Shown one piece after another: positions 27,101 through 37,810 of a stretch of DNA of 64,000 nt. How positions within the stretch are numbered: the stretch's first letter is position 1; each line of letters starts with the position of its first letter. The DNA is taken from the NCBI GenBank assembly GCA_947589305.1, contig CANQAP010000002.1:62001-126000 (forward strand), read 5' to 3'. The stretch is from an uncultured Lachnospiraceae bacterium. Its GTDB lineage: Bacteria > Bacillota > Clostridia > Lachnospirales > Lachnospiraceae. The notes below the pieces were generated by a model, which was given only the letters and a program-made list of their open reading frames with translations, was not told the origin of the DNA and did not search any database. Both the position numbers and the translations under genes were made by a program.

Positions 27101-27865
27101 ATGAGTATGTTAGAAGTCAATGGTTTGAAAAAAACGTATGTCACGCATTTGGGTAGTAATAAAGTAGAAGCATTGAAAAATGTGAACTTTAGTGTAGAAG
27201 AAGGGGAATATGTTGCCATCATGGGCGAGAGCGGTTCGGGGAAAACGACCTTATTGAATCTGTTGGCTGCATTGGATAAACCGACCGGTGGCAATGTGAT
27301 TCTAAATGGAAAGAATCTGTTTAAGATCCGGGAATCTGCGATCGCCCAGTTCCGCAGGGAAAATCTGGGATTTGTCTTTCAGGAGTTTAACCTGCTGGAT
27401 ACCTTTACGTTGGAAGACAATATTTATCTGCCGCTTGTGCTGGCAGGAAAATCATATAAAGAAATGAGTGAACGCTTGAAACCGATCGCGGAAGAACTAG
27501 CCATTACAGACATTTTGAAAAAGTATCCGTATGAAGTGTCCGGCGGACAGAAACAACGGGCAGCAGTCGCGAGGGCGATGATCATTTTTCCAAAGATCAT
27601 TTTGGCGGATGAGCCGACCGGCAGTTTAGATTCCAAAGCGACCGATGAATTGCTGCGGTTGTTTAAAGAAGTCAATGCGATGGGACAGACGATCCTGATG
27701 GTCACGCATTCGGTGAAAGCGGCAAGTGTCGCAAACCGTGTCTTATTTATCAAAGACGGGGAGGTATTTCATCAGATCTATCGCGGTACGGACAGCAATC
27801 AGCAGTTATATCAAAAAATCTCGGATACGCTGACCCTCTTGGTGACGGGAGGTGAAAGGGAATGA
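27101..27865 (+). CDS. BceA-like ABC transporter ATP-binding protein
   Basis: GESGSGKTTLLNLLAALDKPTGG, VSGGQKQRAAVARAM, ILADEPTGSLDSKATDELL. Confidence 0.95.
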   Translation: MSMLEVNGLKKTYVTHLGSNKVEALKNVNFSVEEGEYVAIMGESGSGKTTLLNLLAALDKPTGGNVILNGKNLFKIRESAIAQFRRENLGFVFQEFNLLDTFTLEDNIYLPLVLAGKSYKEMSERLKPIAEELAITDILKKYPYEVSGGQKQRAAVARAMIIFPKIILADEPTGSLDSKATDELLRLFKEVNAMGQTILMVTHSVKAASVANRVLFIKDGEVFHQIYRGTDSNQQLYQKISDTLTLLVTGGERE

Positions 27866-29907
27866 AAAGGATGTTTTATCCCCAGCTTGCGTGGGACAGT
27901 ATCCGAAAAAACAAGCAGTTATACGTTCCGTATATTCTGACCTGTATCGGTATGGTGATGATGTACAATATCATTACCGGTCTGGCGCTTGCGAATACGC
28001 CGGAGGCATATGTGGGCGGAGGGTATATCGGAGCGTTATTAGGTATGGGCGGATGGGTCATTGCCCTGTTTTCGTGTATCTTCCTTTTTTATACAAATTC
28101 GTTCCTGATGCGGCGTAGAAAAAAAGAATTCGGTCTTTATAACATATTAGGCATGAGTAAATGGAGTATCGTAAAGATCCTGTTTTGGGAAACACTGATC
28201 ATATCAGTCATTTCGTTGACGGTTGGTCTGATCCTTGGCATCCTGTTGTCAAAGCTTGCGGAACTTGGGTTGATGAATATTATCCATGAGGAAATCAATT
28301 ACCGATTTACCATCTTTGGAAAATCAATCGTGATGACCTTGAAAATCTTTGGAACGATCTTCGGACTTCTGTTTTTCAATTCGGTGATACGACTGGCATC
28401 TTCTAATGCGATCACACTGGTGCGGAGTGAAAACAGGGGTGAAAAACCACCGAAAGGAAATTGGCTGCTCGGCATGCTCGGGATCTTGCTTCTGGCATAC
28501 GGTTACTATCTGTCGGTGACGATCAAGAATCCGACGGAAGCATTTAACACCGGGTTTACTGCCGTTCTTATGGTGATCGTCGGAACGTATCTGATCATGA
28601 TATGCTGTTCCGTTTTATTTTGCAGGATCTTAAAACGACGGCAGGGATATTATTACAAGGCGAACCATTTTGTATCCGTTTCTTCTATGGCATATCGGAT
28701 GAAACGTAACGGTGCCGGTCTTGCTTCCATCTGTATCTTGGCGACGATGACATTGGTGATCATGTCAACGACTACCTGCCTGTATGCCGGACTGGAAGAT
28801 TCTTTGAATCAGCGATGTCCGAGGGATATCAGCATAGAGTTTGGAATGCAGGATCCGGAAGGGATGCAGGAAGAGAATATCCGTGATCTGCAAAGCGGTA
28901 TTTTGGATACGATACAGATGTATGGACTATCACCGAAGCGGATCTGCAGTTATCGCTATGCCGTTTTATACGGGGTTTTAGAAGAAGATGTGGCTGTCAC
29001 GAATCCGAATGGCTTGATGGGAATGATGACGGACTCCTTGGGGACAGAGATGTATTGTTATTGTTTTGTGCCGCTGTCAGATTATAATGAGTTAATGGGA
29101 ACGGAGGAAACCTTGGAAGCTGGTGAAGTGTTGATCAGCACGAATCGGACCGCCTATCCATATGATACGCTTTCGTTTGAAGACGGAAGGGAAGTATCGG
29201 TGAAAAAGAAAGTGGATTTTATCTTTTCCGGGGAGTCCATGATGTCGATCTTCAGCAGCATGGCAGTCATTGTGCCGGATCTGGACGCAGCGCTTCAAGG
29301 CGATCAGGCGATCGTAAGCGTTATGGATGACTCCTTTTTTGACAGGGGATGGTTTTATGCGTTTGACCTGCCGGCGGATGCCAAGACAACGCAACAGGTT
29401 TATCAGGAACTGGACCGTGTCTTTGGGAGTGACGACTTGAAAAGCCGGTATGGGTATGATGTCGTATCCTGTGAGGAGCGTGAAGACTTACGGCAGAGCT
29501 TCTATCAAATCACAGGCGGACTCTTTTATCTGGGAATCCTGCTGAGCATCGTCTTTTTGTTTGCAACGATCTTGATCATATATTATAAGCAGATTTCAGA
29601 AGGATATGAAGATGAAGCACGGTTTGAGATCATGCAGAAGATCGGGATGACCAAGAAAGAGATCAGGAAAAGTATTAATTCCCAGATCCTGACGGTATTC
29701 TTCCTGCCATTGATCTTGGCAGTGGTCCACTTGGCGTTTGCCTTTCCGATGTTCCATAAAATGCTGATGTTGTTTAATCTGTTTAACATCCGGTTATTTA
29801 TCGTGACAACCGGCATCAGCGTACTGATTTTTGCTGTGTTCTATGCACTGGTATACCGCATCACGTCGGATGTATATTATAAGATCGTGAGTGAGGCAAA
29901 ACAATAA
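27862..29907 (+). CDS. BceB-like ABC transporter permease (FtsX-type)
   Basis: About 10 TM layout with a large extracellular domain; RRRKKEFGLYNILGMSKWSIVKILFWET; ATGA overlap with the ATPase gene. Confidence 0.9.
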   Translation: MKRMFYPQLAWDSIRKNKQLYVPYILTCIGMVMMYNIITGLALANTPEAYVGGGYIGALLGMGGWVIALFSCIFLFYTNSFLMRRRKKEFGLYNILGMSKWSIVKILFWETLIISVISLTVGLILGILLSKLAELGLMNIIHEEINYRFTIFGKSIVMTLKIFGTIFGLLFFNSVIRLASSNAITLVRSENRGEKPPKGNWLLGMLGILLLAYGYYLSVTIKNPTEAFNTGFTAVLMVIVGTYLIMICCSVLFCRILKRRQGYYYKANHFVSVSSMAYRMKRNGAGLASICILATMTLVIMSTTTCLYAGLEDSLNQRCPRDISIEFGMQDPEGMQEENIRDLQSGILDTIQMYGLSPKRICSYRYAVLYGVLEEDVAVTNPNGLMGMMTDSLGTEMYCYCFVPLSDYNELMGTEETLEAGEVLISTNRTAYPYDTLSFEDGREVSVKKKVDFIFSGESMMSIFSSMAVIVPDLDAALQGDQAIVSVMDDSFFDRGWFYAFDLPADAKTTQQVYQELDRVFGSDDLKSRYGYDVVSCEEREDLRQSFYQITGGLFYLGILLSIVFLFATILIIYYKQISEGYEDEARFEIMQKIGMTKKEIRKSINSQILTVFFLPLILAVVHLAFAFPMFHKMLMLFNLFNIRLFIVTTGISVLIFAVFYALVYRITSDVYYKIVSEAKQ

Positions 29908-30040
29908 CCGTATATCTGACAAAGTGTTTATGAAAAAAACCGACTTCTTCCATCCGCTTGGTTTTTTTTCAAAAAAATACTTGCATTTTGAAAAGAGATG
30001 GTTTATTTTATTGGTATCGGCATACGGAATGTGTATGGAA

Positions 30041-30077
30041 CAAAGGTGTTCTCTTAATTGAGGACACCTTTTTTTAT
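30041..30077 (+). terminator. Terminator-like hairpin in the glutamine synthetase leader
   Basis: AAGGTGTTCTC-ttaatt-GAGGACACCTTTTTTT, about 80 nt upstream of the start codon. Confidence 0.65.
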
Positions 30078-30153
30078 GTATGTAAAAGAGAGATTTGGCA
30101 TACGATTCTGCATATATCCGTTGTAAAAAGGATCAGGAAAGGAAGTAACGATT

Positions 30154-32256
30154 ATGCAAAAAGTAACAGAAGTATTTGGTTCTTATGTGTTTGATGACGC
30201 TACGATGAAAGAGCGTCTTCCGAAATCTACATACCGTGAGTTACGGAAAACGATTGACTTCGGGGAACCGTTAAATAACGAAGTGGCAGATGATGTGGCG
30301 CTTGCCATGAAAGATTGGGCGATCGAGCTGGGAGCCACACATTATACGCATGTGTTTATTCCTCTGACGGAAACGACGGCGGAAAAGCATGATTCTTTTA
30401 TCCATCCGATCGGTGGCGGTCGTGTTATGATGGAATTTACGGGGAAGGATCTTTTGCGTGCGGAACCGGACGCCTCTTCATTCCCGTCCGGCGGTATTCG
30501 TGCGACCTGTGCAGCCAGAGGATATACGGCATGGGATTGTACGTCGCCGGCATATGTCAAGACAAGTTTGGATGGTTGTTCCGTATTATGTATCCCGACA
30601 GCTTTTACATCATATACCGGTGAGTCTTTGGACTATAAGACGCCGCTGCTGCGTTCTATGGATGCGTTGAACAGAGAAGCGAAAAGAGTATTGGCGTATT
30701 TCGGAAAGGAACCGGCAAAGGTAACGGCAAATGTCGGACCGGAGCAGGAATACTTTTTGGTAGATAAAGAAAAATACATGCAGCGGGAGGATCTGAAACT
30801 GACCGGACGGACATTATTCGGGGCGCCGGCTCCGAAAGGACAGGAACTGGATGATCAGTATTTCGGTACGATCAAGGAAAAAGTTTCTTCCTTCATGAGT
30901 GACCTGAACGCAGAACTTTGGAAGTATGGGATTATGGCAAAAACGCAGCATAACGAGGTAGCGCCGGCGCAGCATGAGATCGCGCCGATTTTCGGTACGA
31001 CTAATGTAGCGACCGATAACAACCACCTGCTGATGGAGACATTGCAGAAAGTGGCACTGCGGGATGATCTGGCATGTCTGCTGTATGAAAAGCCGTTTGC
31101 CGGCGTCAACGGTTCCGGAAAGCATAACAACTGGTCATTCAGTACGAGCGACGGAGAGAATCTGATGGATCCGGGTCCGACGCCGGAGAATAATATCCAG
31201 TTCCAGTTGTTCTTGGCAGCGGTTTTGGCAGCGGTAGATAATAATGCGGAGATTCTGCGTTTATCGGCATCCTCTGCCGGCAATGATCACCGCTTGGGAG
31301 CAAACGAAGCGCCTCCGGCTATCATTTCCGCTTATTTGGGCGAACAGTTGGAAGCGGTAGTGGATCAGATCATTGCGAGCGGGCATGCGAACAGCAGTCC
31401 GGAAGCTAAGATGTATGAATCCGGAGTATCCACTCTTCCGACCTTCCGTATGGATGCGACCGACCGGAACCGTACATCACCGTTTGCGTTTACCGGTAAC
31501 AAGTTTGAATTCCGTATGGTAGGTTCTACGCAGAGTATTTCCATGCCGACTATGATGTTGAATACGATCGTAGCCAACGAATTGTCGTTGATCGCGGATA
31601 AATTAGATGCGGCAGAAGATAAAGACGCCTGCATTAAAGAAACCATTCGTGAGATGCTGACAAAGCATCAGAGGATCATCTTTAACGGGAACGGTTATTC
31701 ACAGGAATGGGTAGAGGAAGCCGCAAAACGGGGCTTGCCGAATATCCCGTGTTTAGTGGAAGCGGTGCCGTACTTAACGTCAGAAAAGTCCATCGAAGTC
31801 TTTGAGCGGATGGGCGTTATGAATAAAACGGAACTTGAGGCGAGAGCAGAGGTCATGCTGGAAAATTATGCAAAGAAGATTAAGATCGAAGCCCGTACCA
31901 TGATTGAAATGGCAAACAAGCAGATCATACCGGCTGTTATGGACTATGAAGGAAAGCTGGCGATCGAAGCGAAGAATATTTCCCTGATCGGCATTGAACC
32001 GGAAGCACAGAAGGAACTTCTGAAGCAGATCAACGAGAAGCTGATCGAGTTAAAGGCGGCAACTGCTAAATTTACGGAAATCGTGGATAAAGCGGATGCG
32101 TATGAAGAAGATATACCTGCTTGGGCGAAGTATTTCCATGATGTGGTATTCCTGTCCATGGGTACCGTGCGAGAGCCGGCGGATGCACTGGAATTGTTGG
32201 TGGCAAAAGAAGCATGGCCGTTCCCGACATATGGAGATCTGTTGTTCGAGCAGTAA
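30154..32256 (+). CDS. glnN: Type III glutamine synthetase
   Basis: 700 aa; [47 protein letters not shown] are GSIII signatures. Confidence 0.95.
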   Translation: MQKVTEVFGSYVFDDATMKERLPKSTYRELRKTIDFGEPLNNEVADDVALAMKDWAIELGATHYTHVFIPLTETTAEKHDSFIHPIGGGRVMMEFTGKDLLRAEPDASSFPSGGIRATCAARGYTAWDCTSPAYVKTSLDGCSVLCIPTAFTSYTGESLDYKTPLLRSMDALNREAKRVLAYFGKEPAKVTANVGPEQEYFLVDKEKYMQREDLKLTGRTLFGAPAPKGQELDDQYFGTIKEKVSSFMSDLNAELWKYGIMAKTQHNEVAPAQHEIAPIFGTTNVATDNNHLLMETLQKVALRDDLACLLYEKPFAGVNGSGKHNNWSFSTSDGENLMDPGPTPENNIQFQLFLAAVLAAVDNNAEILRLSASSAGNDHRLGANEAPPAIISAYLGEQLEAVVDQIIASGHANSSPEAKMYESGVSTLPTFRMDATDRNRTSPFAFTGNKFEFRMVGSTQSISMPTMMLNTIVANELSLIADKLDAAEDKDACIKETIREMLTKHQRIIFNGNGYSQEWVEEAAKRGLPNIPCLVEAVPYLTSEKSIEVFERMGVMNKTELEARAEVMLENYAKKIKIEARTMIEMANKQIIPAVMDYEGKLAIEAKNISLIGIEPEAQKELLKQINEKLIELKAATAKFTEIVDKADAYEEDIPAWAKYFHDVVFLSMGTVREPADALELLVAKEAWPFPTYGDLLFEQ

Positions 32257-32293
32257 TCCCGACATACTACGACATGTTGTTTATAATAAAATC

Positions 32294-32332
32294 AGGCGTA
32301 ATCCTTTATACGAGGGTTACGCCTCTTTCTGT
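32294..32332 (+). terminator. Intrinsic terminator after the glutamine synthetase gene
   Basis: AGGCGTAATCC-tttatacga-GGGTTACGCCTCTTTCT. Confidence 0.7.
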
Positions 32333-32494
32333 TATGCGGATAACCTTGCTATGATTTTTCTGGACAAACCTTAATAACCTATATTGCATTGATTTTAGTG
32401 ATAAGAATGATATAATATATTGTATGATATGCCCTTTCGTGGATCGGAAGGTATGTTTAAGGAAAGCAATATAACGAATCTTGGGGAGGAATTC

Positions 32495-33142
32495 ATGAAA
32501 AGAGGAATAACGTTAATACTGGTATTATGGATGGTATTTTGTATAACGGCTTGTGGGAAACAGACTGAAAGCAGTACAGGAAATGAGCAAGAACCTGTTT
32601 CAATGGTTGAAGAGGAGAATTCACAAACAAATATTTCGGATGGCGAGATAGCAGACAGAATGAGCAATTTTTCCGTAGGCAGTTGTGAACTCAGTCTGCC
32701 CTGTACGGTAGGAGAATTTATGAATCATTTTGAGTTAGAATATGCTTATCCTGTTCCTGAAGTGTACGATGCGATGTGTTGTAGTTACTTAATCGATGAG
32801 GAATCAGCAGGAGTTATTATGGTTTACACGGAGGATGAAGAGGTACATGACACGGATTATGTTTATTCAATACTTCTGGATGGAATTTCTTTCATAAAGG
32901 AAGATTCCTTTGCTTTTGAAGTATCCGGGATAACGGAAGATATGACCAGAGAACAAATTGAGGAAATATGGGGAGAACCAAGTCGTAGTAGTGACATGAC
33001 CATGATTTACAGTGACGGAGAAGCTGACGATTCCAATGAAATAGTCTTTTTTGTTGATGAGACCTCTGGAAAAATAACTGGGATTATATTTTCTGTACGC
33101 TTGGATAGAATAAAAGAACTTAAATCGTCTGAAGAAAGTTAG
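32495..33142 (+). CDS. Putative lipoprotein of unknown function
   Basis: GGGGAGGAATTC ATG; signal MKRGITLILVLWMVFCITACGKQ with lipobox ITAC. Confidence 0.75.
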   Translation: MKRGITLILVLWMVFCITACGKQTESSTGNEQEPVSMVEEENSQTNISDGEIADRMSNFSVGSCELSLPCTVGEFMNHFELEYAYPVPEVYDAMCCSYLIDEESAGVIMVYTEDEEVHDTDYVYSILLDGISFIKEDSFAFEVSGITEDMTREQIEEIWGEPSRSSDMTMIYSDGEADDSNEIVFFVDETSGKITGIIFSVRLDRIKELKSSEES

Positions 33143-33210
33143 GACTGTATAGATAAACGGTTTTGCGTTATACTAAGATAGAAAATGAAATTAGAAAGCA
33201 GTGTAAACAG

Positions 33211-34194
33211 ATGGACACATCATTGACAAACAACGAGCGGATACAGCAGGAACGAAAAAGAAGAAAGCGGATCGATCGATATAAGGCGATGCTGATATGG
33301 GGGTTCGTGCTGGCAACCGTCCTGCCGATCACGATGAGCATCCTGTTGCTGGGACGCGTACAAAAGTTAGAAAATCAGGTGACGGCAATATCCGTTGCGG
33401 AAAATGAAGAATTAAATACCTTAATCTCAAGCGGAGAAGCTCTGATGTCAAATCCGAACGTGGATGTAGACGCTTTGGAAGGCACGGGAGAATCGCTGGT
33501 GATACCGGATAATCTGGAACCGAATGACCCGGCTGCGGCTCAGGAAGCCAAACGGGTCTATCTGACGTTTGATGACGGTCCAAGTATCTACACCGGTCAG
33601 ATTTTAGACATTTTGGATGCAAACGACGTCAAGGCGACCTTTTTTGTGATCGCAAGGGAAGATGAAACATACTGGCAATACTACACACGGATTTTAGAGG
33701 AAGGGCATACGCTGGGAATGCACTCATATACACATGATTATACAAAGGTATATGCTTCGTTAGAATCGTTTGAAGAGGATGTGAGCAATCTTTCGCAGTT
33801 TTTGTATGACCGTACCGGCGTCTATCCCACAACTTACCGTTTCCCGGGCGGCAGCAGCAATACGGTCAGCAATGTGCCGATCGAAGAGTGTATCGCCTAT
33901 CTGAATGAACAGGGAATCACTTATTATGATTGGAATGCTTTGAACGGAGATGCCGTGACAAATGAGTTATCAGAAGAAAAATTGATCGATAATATCATGA
34001 CGAGTGTCCGGCAAAACAATACGTCCATTGTGTTGATGCACGATATGCAGTCGCGGCACAATACGGTGGAAAGCCTGCAGGGGCTGATTGACGTTCTCAA
34101 GGAAGAAGGATATGAAATCCTCCCGATTGATGAGAACACGCCTTTGATTCAGCATGTTCCTTATGATATAGGTTTTCAGGATGTGACAGATTGA
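33211..34194 (+). CDS. Polysaccharide deacetylase (NodB/CE4 family), membrane anchored
   Basis: N-terminal TM; VYLTFDDGPSIYTGQILDILDANDVKATFFVI; HTLGMHSYTHDY; TYRFPGGSSN. Start choice uncertain (TTG at 33163 possible). Confidence 0.92.
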   Translation: MDTSLTNNERIQQERKRRKRIDRYKAMLIWGFVLATVLPITMSILLLGRVQKLENQVTAISVAENEELNTLISSGEALMSNPNVDVDALEGTGESLVIPDNLEPNDPAAAQEAKRVYLTFDDGPSIYTGQILDILDANDVKATFFVIAREDETYWQYYTRILEEGHTLGMHSYTHDYTKVYASLESFEEDVSNLSQFLYDRTGVYPTTYRFPGGSSNTVSNVPIEECIAYLNEQGITYYDWNALNGDAVTNELSEEKLIDNIMTSVRQNNTSIVLMHDMQSRHNTVESLQGLIDVLKEEGYEILPIDENTPLIQHVPYDIGFQDVTD

Positions 34195-34245
34195 TAAGAA
34201 AATGGTGCGAAAATGACCGGTTCAGGGGAGCGAAGGAGAAACACC

Positions 34246-35547
34246 ATGAATTACAAAGAAGCTAGAAACAGGATCGCAGAAAAAAATCGCTTGGGAAGCG
34301 TCTTGGGATTGGAAAGAATCCGGAAACTTCTACATCAGTTAGGTGAACCTCAGAATCATTTACAGGTGGTTCATGTGGCAGGGACGAACGGAAAGGGTTC
34401 TACTTTGGCATTCATACATGCTGTTTTACGGCATGCCGGTTATCGGGTAGGAAGATATATTTCTCCTACCGTATTTTGTTATTTGGAGCGGTTCCAGATC
34501 GATGAACGTATGATGACGGAAGGGGAATTCGCCGATTATATGAACCGGATACAGCCGCATGTGGAGAAAGTGGAGGCGGAGACGGAAAAACCGCTGACTG
34601 CGTTTGAGATAGAGACTGCGATTGCCTTTTGGTTCCTGTATGAAAAAAAGGCGGATGTGATGCTGTTGGAGACCGGCATGGGTGGCAGACAGGATGCGAC
34701 CAATGTTGTGGACGCTCCGCTTTGTACCATATTGACCTCCATCGGACTGGATCATGTTGGCATACTGGGTACTACGATATCGGAAATCGCATATGAAAAA
34801 ACAGGCATTCTGCGTGACAAGGTACCATGTGTGGTCTATCCGTTCAATGAAGAAGCAATGCCGGTCATAAAAGAACAATGTAGTTTACATAATACCAGTA
34901 TGATCGTGCCGGATCTGAACCAGTTAACGATAAAAAGTGAAACCTTAGAAGAAGAAATATTTGATTATAAAAACGTGGAATATCATATTGGAATTTTAGG
35001 AAAACATCAGATATATAATGCAATAACAGCCATAGAAGCATTGCTTGCTATAAAGGGGAAACTAAAAAACGGATTAAAAAAAGTGAATATCCAAGAAGGG
35101 TTACATAATGCCGATTGGAAAGGAAGATTTGAGATCCTAGAACGTCATCCGTATGTCATTCGGGACGGTGCGCATAATCCGGATGCCGCTCAATGCCTTT
35201 ATGAACAGTTGATAAAGCATTTTACAAACCGGCGGATTATTTATATAATAGGGGTATTAGAGGATAAAGATCATCATGCGATGCTTTCTTTGCTTTTGCC
35301 CTTAGCGGATCGGGTATATGTCCTGACGGTTCCGGACAATACCCGGGCGATGCAGGCACAGGCATTAGCCGAGGAAGTGCGGGCGTTCGGAAAACAAGCA
35401 TTGATTGCGGACACGCCGGAAACGGCATATCGTTTGGCAAAAGAGGAAGCACGGCAGGAAGATGTGATTTTGGCATTTGGTTCTTTATATTACATAGGAA
35501 GAATTGGGGACAGAGATGGAACGGATAGACAAAATCATGACGCATAA
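34246..35547 (+). CDS. folC: Bifunctional folylpolyglutamate/dihydrofolate synthase
   Basis: VVHVAGTNGKGSTLAFIHAVLRHAGYRVGRYISPTV; LLETGMGGRQDATNVV; RDGAHNPDAAQCL. Confidence 0.95.
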   Translation: MNYKEARNRIAEKNRLGSVLGLERIRKLLHQLGEPQNHLQVVHVAGTNGKGSTLAFIHAVLRHAGYRVGRYISPTVFCYLERFQIDERMMTEGEFADYMNRIQPHVEKVEAETEKPLTAFEIETAIAFWFLYEKKADVMLLETGMGGRQDATNVVDAPLCTILTSIGLDHVGILGTTISEIAYEKTGILRDKVPCVVYPFNEEAMPVIKEQCSLHNTSMIVPDLNQLTIKSETLEEEIFDYKNVEYHIGILGKHQIYNAITAIEALLAIKGKLKNGLKKVNIQEGLHNADWKGRFEILERHPYVIRDGAHNPDAAQCLYEQLIKHFTNRRIIYIIGVLEDKDHHAMLSLLLPLADRVYVLTVPDNTRAMQAQALAEEVRAFGKQALIADTPETAYRLAKEEARQEDVILAFGSLYYIGRIGDRDGTDRQNHDA

Positions 35548-36055
35548 GCTATTTGGACAGTGTATGGCAAAGATTGAGGAAGCGGAACGGGAGCGAGTGT
35601 ATTGCAGACATCATCTTGCCCATGCGTTGGATGTGGCGAGGATCGCATACATCTTAAATTTAGAAGAACACGGTCCGCTTGCACAGGATGTGATCTACGC
35701 CATGGCATTGTTGCACGATTTGGGGAGAAGCGTCGAATATGAGACCGGTACGTCCCATCATGAAGCGGGAGCGGAACTGGCAATGCGGATTTTGCCGGAA
35801 TGCGGATTTACCCGTCAGGAAGTCTCCGAGATTTCAAAGGCGATTTCCGGACATCAATATGCCGGGCAGCCTGTATCGTTTGTGTCGGCAGGCAATGTGA
35901 GAGCAAACGATGCAGATCAGACGGAAGATACGGCAGATTATGCTAAAAGTTTGTTGTTTCGGGCAGATAAACTCTCTCGAAACTGCTATGATTGTTTGGC
36001 TTCAAAAACGTGTTATTGGGATGAGGATCAAAAAAACAATCGGATTATTTATTGA
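35516..36055 (+). CDS. HD-domain phosphohydrolase
   Basis: RHHLAHALDVARIAYIL ... YAMALLHDLGRSVEYETGTSHHEAGAELA (H...HD) within the folate genes. Confidence 0.85.
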   Translation: MERIDKIMTHKLFGQCMAKIEEAERERVYCRHHLAHALDVARIAYILNLEEHGPLAQDVIYAMALLHDLGRSVEYETGTSHHEAGAELAMRILPECGFTRQEVSEISKAISGHQYAGQPVSFVSAGNVRANDADQTEDTADYAKSLLFRADKLSRNCYDCLASKTCYWDEDQKNNRIIY

Positions 36056-36086
36056 TTTTTCTATACTTTCGGAGGATTTGAAAAAC

Positions 36087-36902
36087 GTGATTATTGGAAA
36101 TAGGACGTTAGATACGAATCAAGGGGTATATATCATGGGTATTTTAAATGTCACCCCGGATTCTTTTTCGGATGGAGGTCGGTATAACCGTCTGGATCAG
36201 GCATTGTATCATGCGGAAGCCTTAATGCGGGACGGCGCGGATATTCTGGATATCGGCGGTGAATCAACCAGACCGGGTCATACGAAGATCACGGCAGCGG
36301 AAGAGATAGAGCGGGTATGCCCGGTGATCGAAGCAATCAAAAAACGATTGGATCTCCCGCTTTCCTTAGATACATATAAAGCGGATGTGGCAGAAGCGGG
36401 TTTGACGGCAGGTGCCGATATGATCAACGATATCTGGGGACTGAAATGGAATGACAAAATGGCAGGGCTGATCGCCCATAGACAGGCGTCGGTCTGCATT
36501 ATGCACAATCGGACGGAAGCGAAATATGATCATTTCATGGATGATGTGATTACCGATCTAAAGGATAGTCTCCGCTTGGCAGAACAGGCAGGAATCGATC
36601 CGCAACGGATATGTATCGATGCAGGAATCGGTTTTGCCAAAAGTCCGGAACAGAATCTTTTGATGCTGAATCATATGGAGGCGTTGCAGGCGCTGGGATA
36701 TCCTATGGTATTGGGAGCATCCCGTAAATCGGTTATCGGAATGGCACTGGATCTGCCGACTGATCAGCGGGAAGAAGGCACGTTGGTTACGACGGTCTTT
36801 GGGATTTTAAAAGGTTGTTCGATCATACGGGTGCATAATGTCAAACAAAATGTGCGGGCTGCAAAAATGACACTCGCGATTTTACGGGAACATGCGGTAT
36901 AA
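36087..36902 (+). CDS. folP: Dihydropteroate synthase
   Basis: GVYIMGILNVTPDSFSDGGRY; ADILDIGGESTRPG; probable GTG start. Confidence 0.93.
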   Translation: MIIGNRTLDTNQGVYIMGILNVTPDSFSDGGRYNRLDQALYHAEALMRDGADILDIGGESTRPGHTKITAAEEIERVCPVIEAIKKRLDLPLSLDTYKADVAEAGLTAGADMINDIWGLKWNDKMAGLIAHRQASVCIMHNRTEAKYDHFMDDVITDLKDSLRLAEQAGIDPQRICIDAGIGFAKSPEQNLLMLNHMEALQALGYPMVLGASRKSVIGMALDLPTDQREEGTLVTTVFGILKGCSIIRVHNVKQNVRAAKMTLAILREHAV

Positions 36903-36933
36903 TGCGATATACAGATATACAGGAGAAATAATC

Positions 36934-37755
36934 GTGGATGAGATTCGGATATCTAATTTAGAGGTATTTTGCCATCATGGCGTATATGCGGAAGAGAATA
37001 CATTAGGGCAAAAATTTTTAGTGTCTGCCATTTTATATACGGACACCAGAAAGGCAGGGAAAACCGATGCGTTGTCGGATTCTATCCATTATGGCGATGT
37101 CTGTCATGAGATCAAAGATATGATGGAAGAACGTACGTACAAGTTATTGGAAACGCTGGCTGAGACCATGGCGGAACGCCTGCTTTTGAAATACGATGCC
37201 TTGCAGCGTATCCGTTTAGAGATCAAAAAGCCTTGGGCGCCGATTCTGCTTTCTTTGGATACCGTCTCGGTTGTGATCGAGAGGGGATGGCATGCGGTTG
37301 CTTTCAGTATCGGTTCGAATATCGGTGACAGAAAGGCGCATTTGGATTATGCGGTCGAAGAGTTTCGCCGACATCCGCAATACAAACAGGTCACGGTGTC
37401 TTCATATTTGGAAACACAGCCCTACGGATATACGGATCAGGCGCCGTTTTTGAATGCCTGTATAACGGCAAAGACGCTTCTGACACCGGAAGAAGTGTTG
37501 GAGCAGATTCACGGATTGGAGCAGGCGCGAGGACGTACGCGGGATATCCATTGGGGACCGCGGACCTTGGATGTCGATATTTTGTTCTACGATAAGGAAC
37601 AGATCGAGACAGCGGATTTATGTATACCCCATCCGGAAATACCGCTTCGTACTTTCGTCTTGGAACCGTTGGCAGAATTGATACCGAATTTCAGACATCC
37701 CATATCGGGGAAAACGGTTAGGCAGATGCTTCAGGAGCAGAAAGCGAAAGAGTAA
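36934..37755 (+). CDS. Fused dihydroneopterin aldolase / HPPK (FolB-FolK)
   Basis: FolB part: IRISNLEVFCHHGVYAEENTLGQKFLV; FolK part: AFSIGSNIGDRKAHLDYAVEEF and RTRDIHWGPRTLDVDILFYD. Probable GTG start. Confidence 0.9.
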   Translation: MDEIRISNLEVFCHHGVYAEENTLGQKFLVSAILYTDTRKAGKTDALSDSIHYGDVCHEIKDMMEERTYKLLETLAETMAERLLLKYDALQRIRLEIKKPWAPILLSLDTVSVVIERGWHAVAFSIGSNIGDRKAHLDYAVEEFRRHPQYKQVTVSSYLETQPYGYTDQAPFLNACITAKTLLTPEEVLEQIHGLEQARGRTRDIHWGPRTLDVDILFYDKEQIETADLCIPHPEIPLRTFVLEPLAELIPNFRHPISGKTVRQMLQEQKAKE

Positions 37756-37810
37756 ACGAGACGATATGGGAGGATATAGGTGGAAATAGAAATAGAAAAG
37801 AGGAAATACT

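Noticed and set aside
30020-30077. Tandem hairpins before the glutamine synthetase gene as an ANTAR antitermination target
   Set aside because: Loops (TTAATT and GGAATGT/GAATG) do not show the A1/G4 hexaloop pattern expected; kept only as a generic attenuator candidate.
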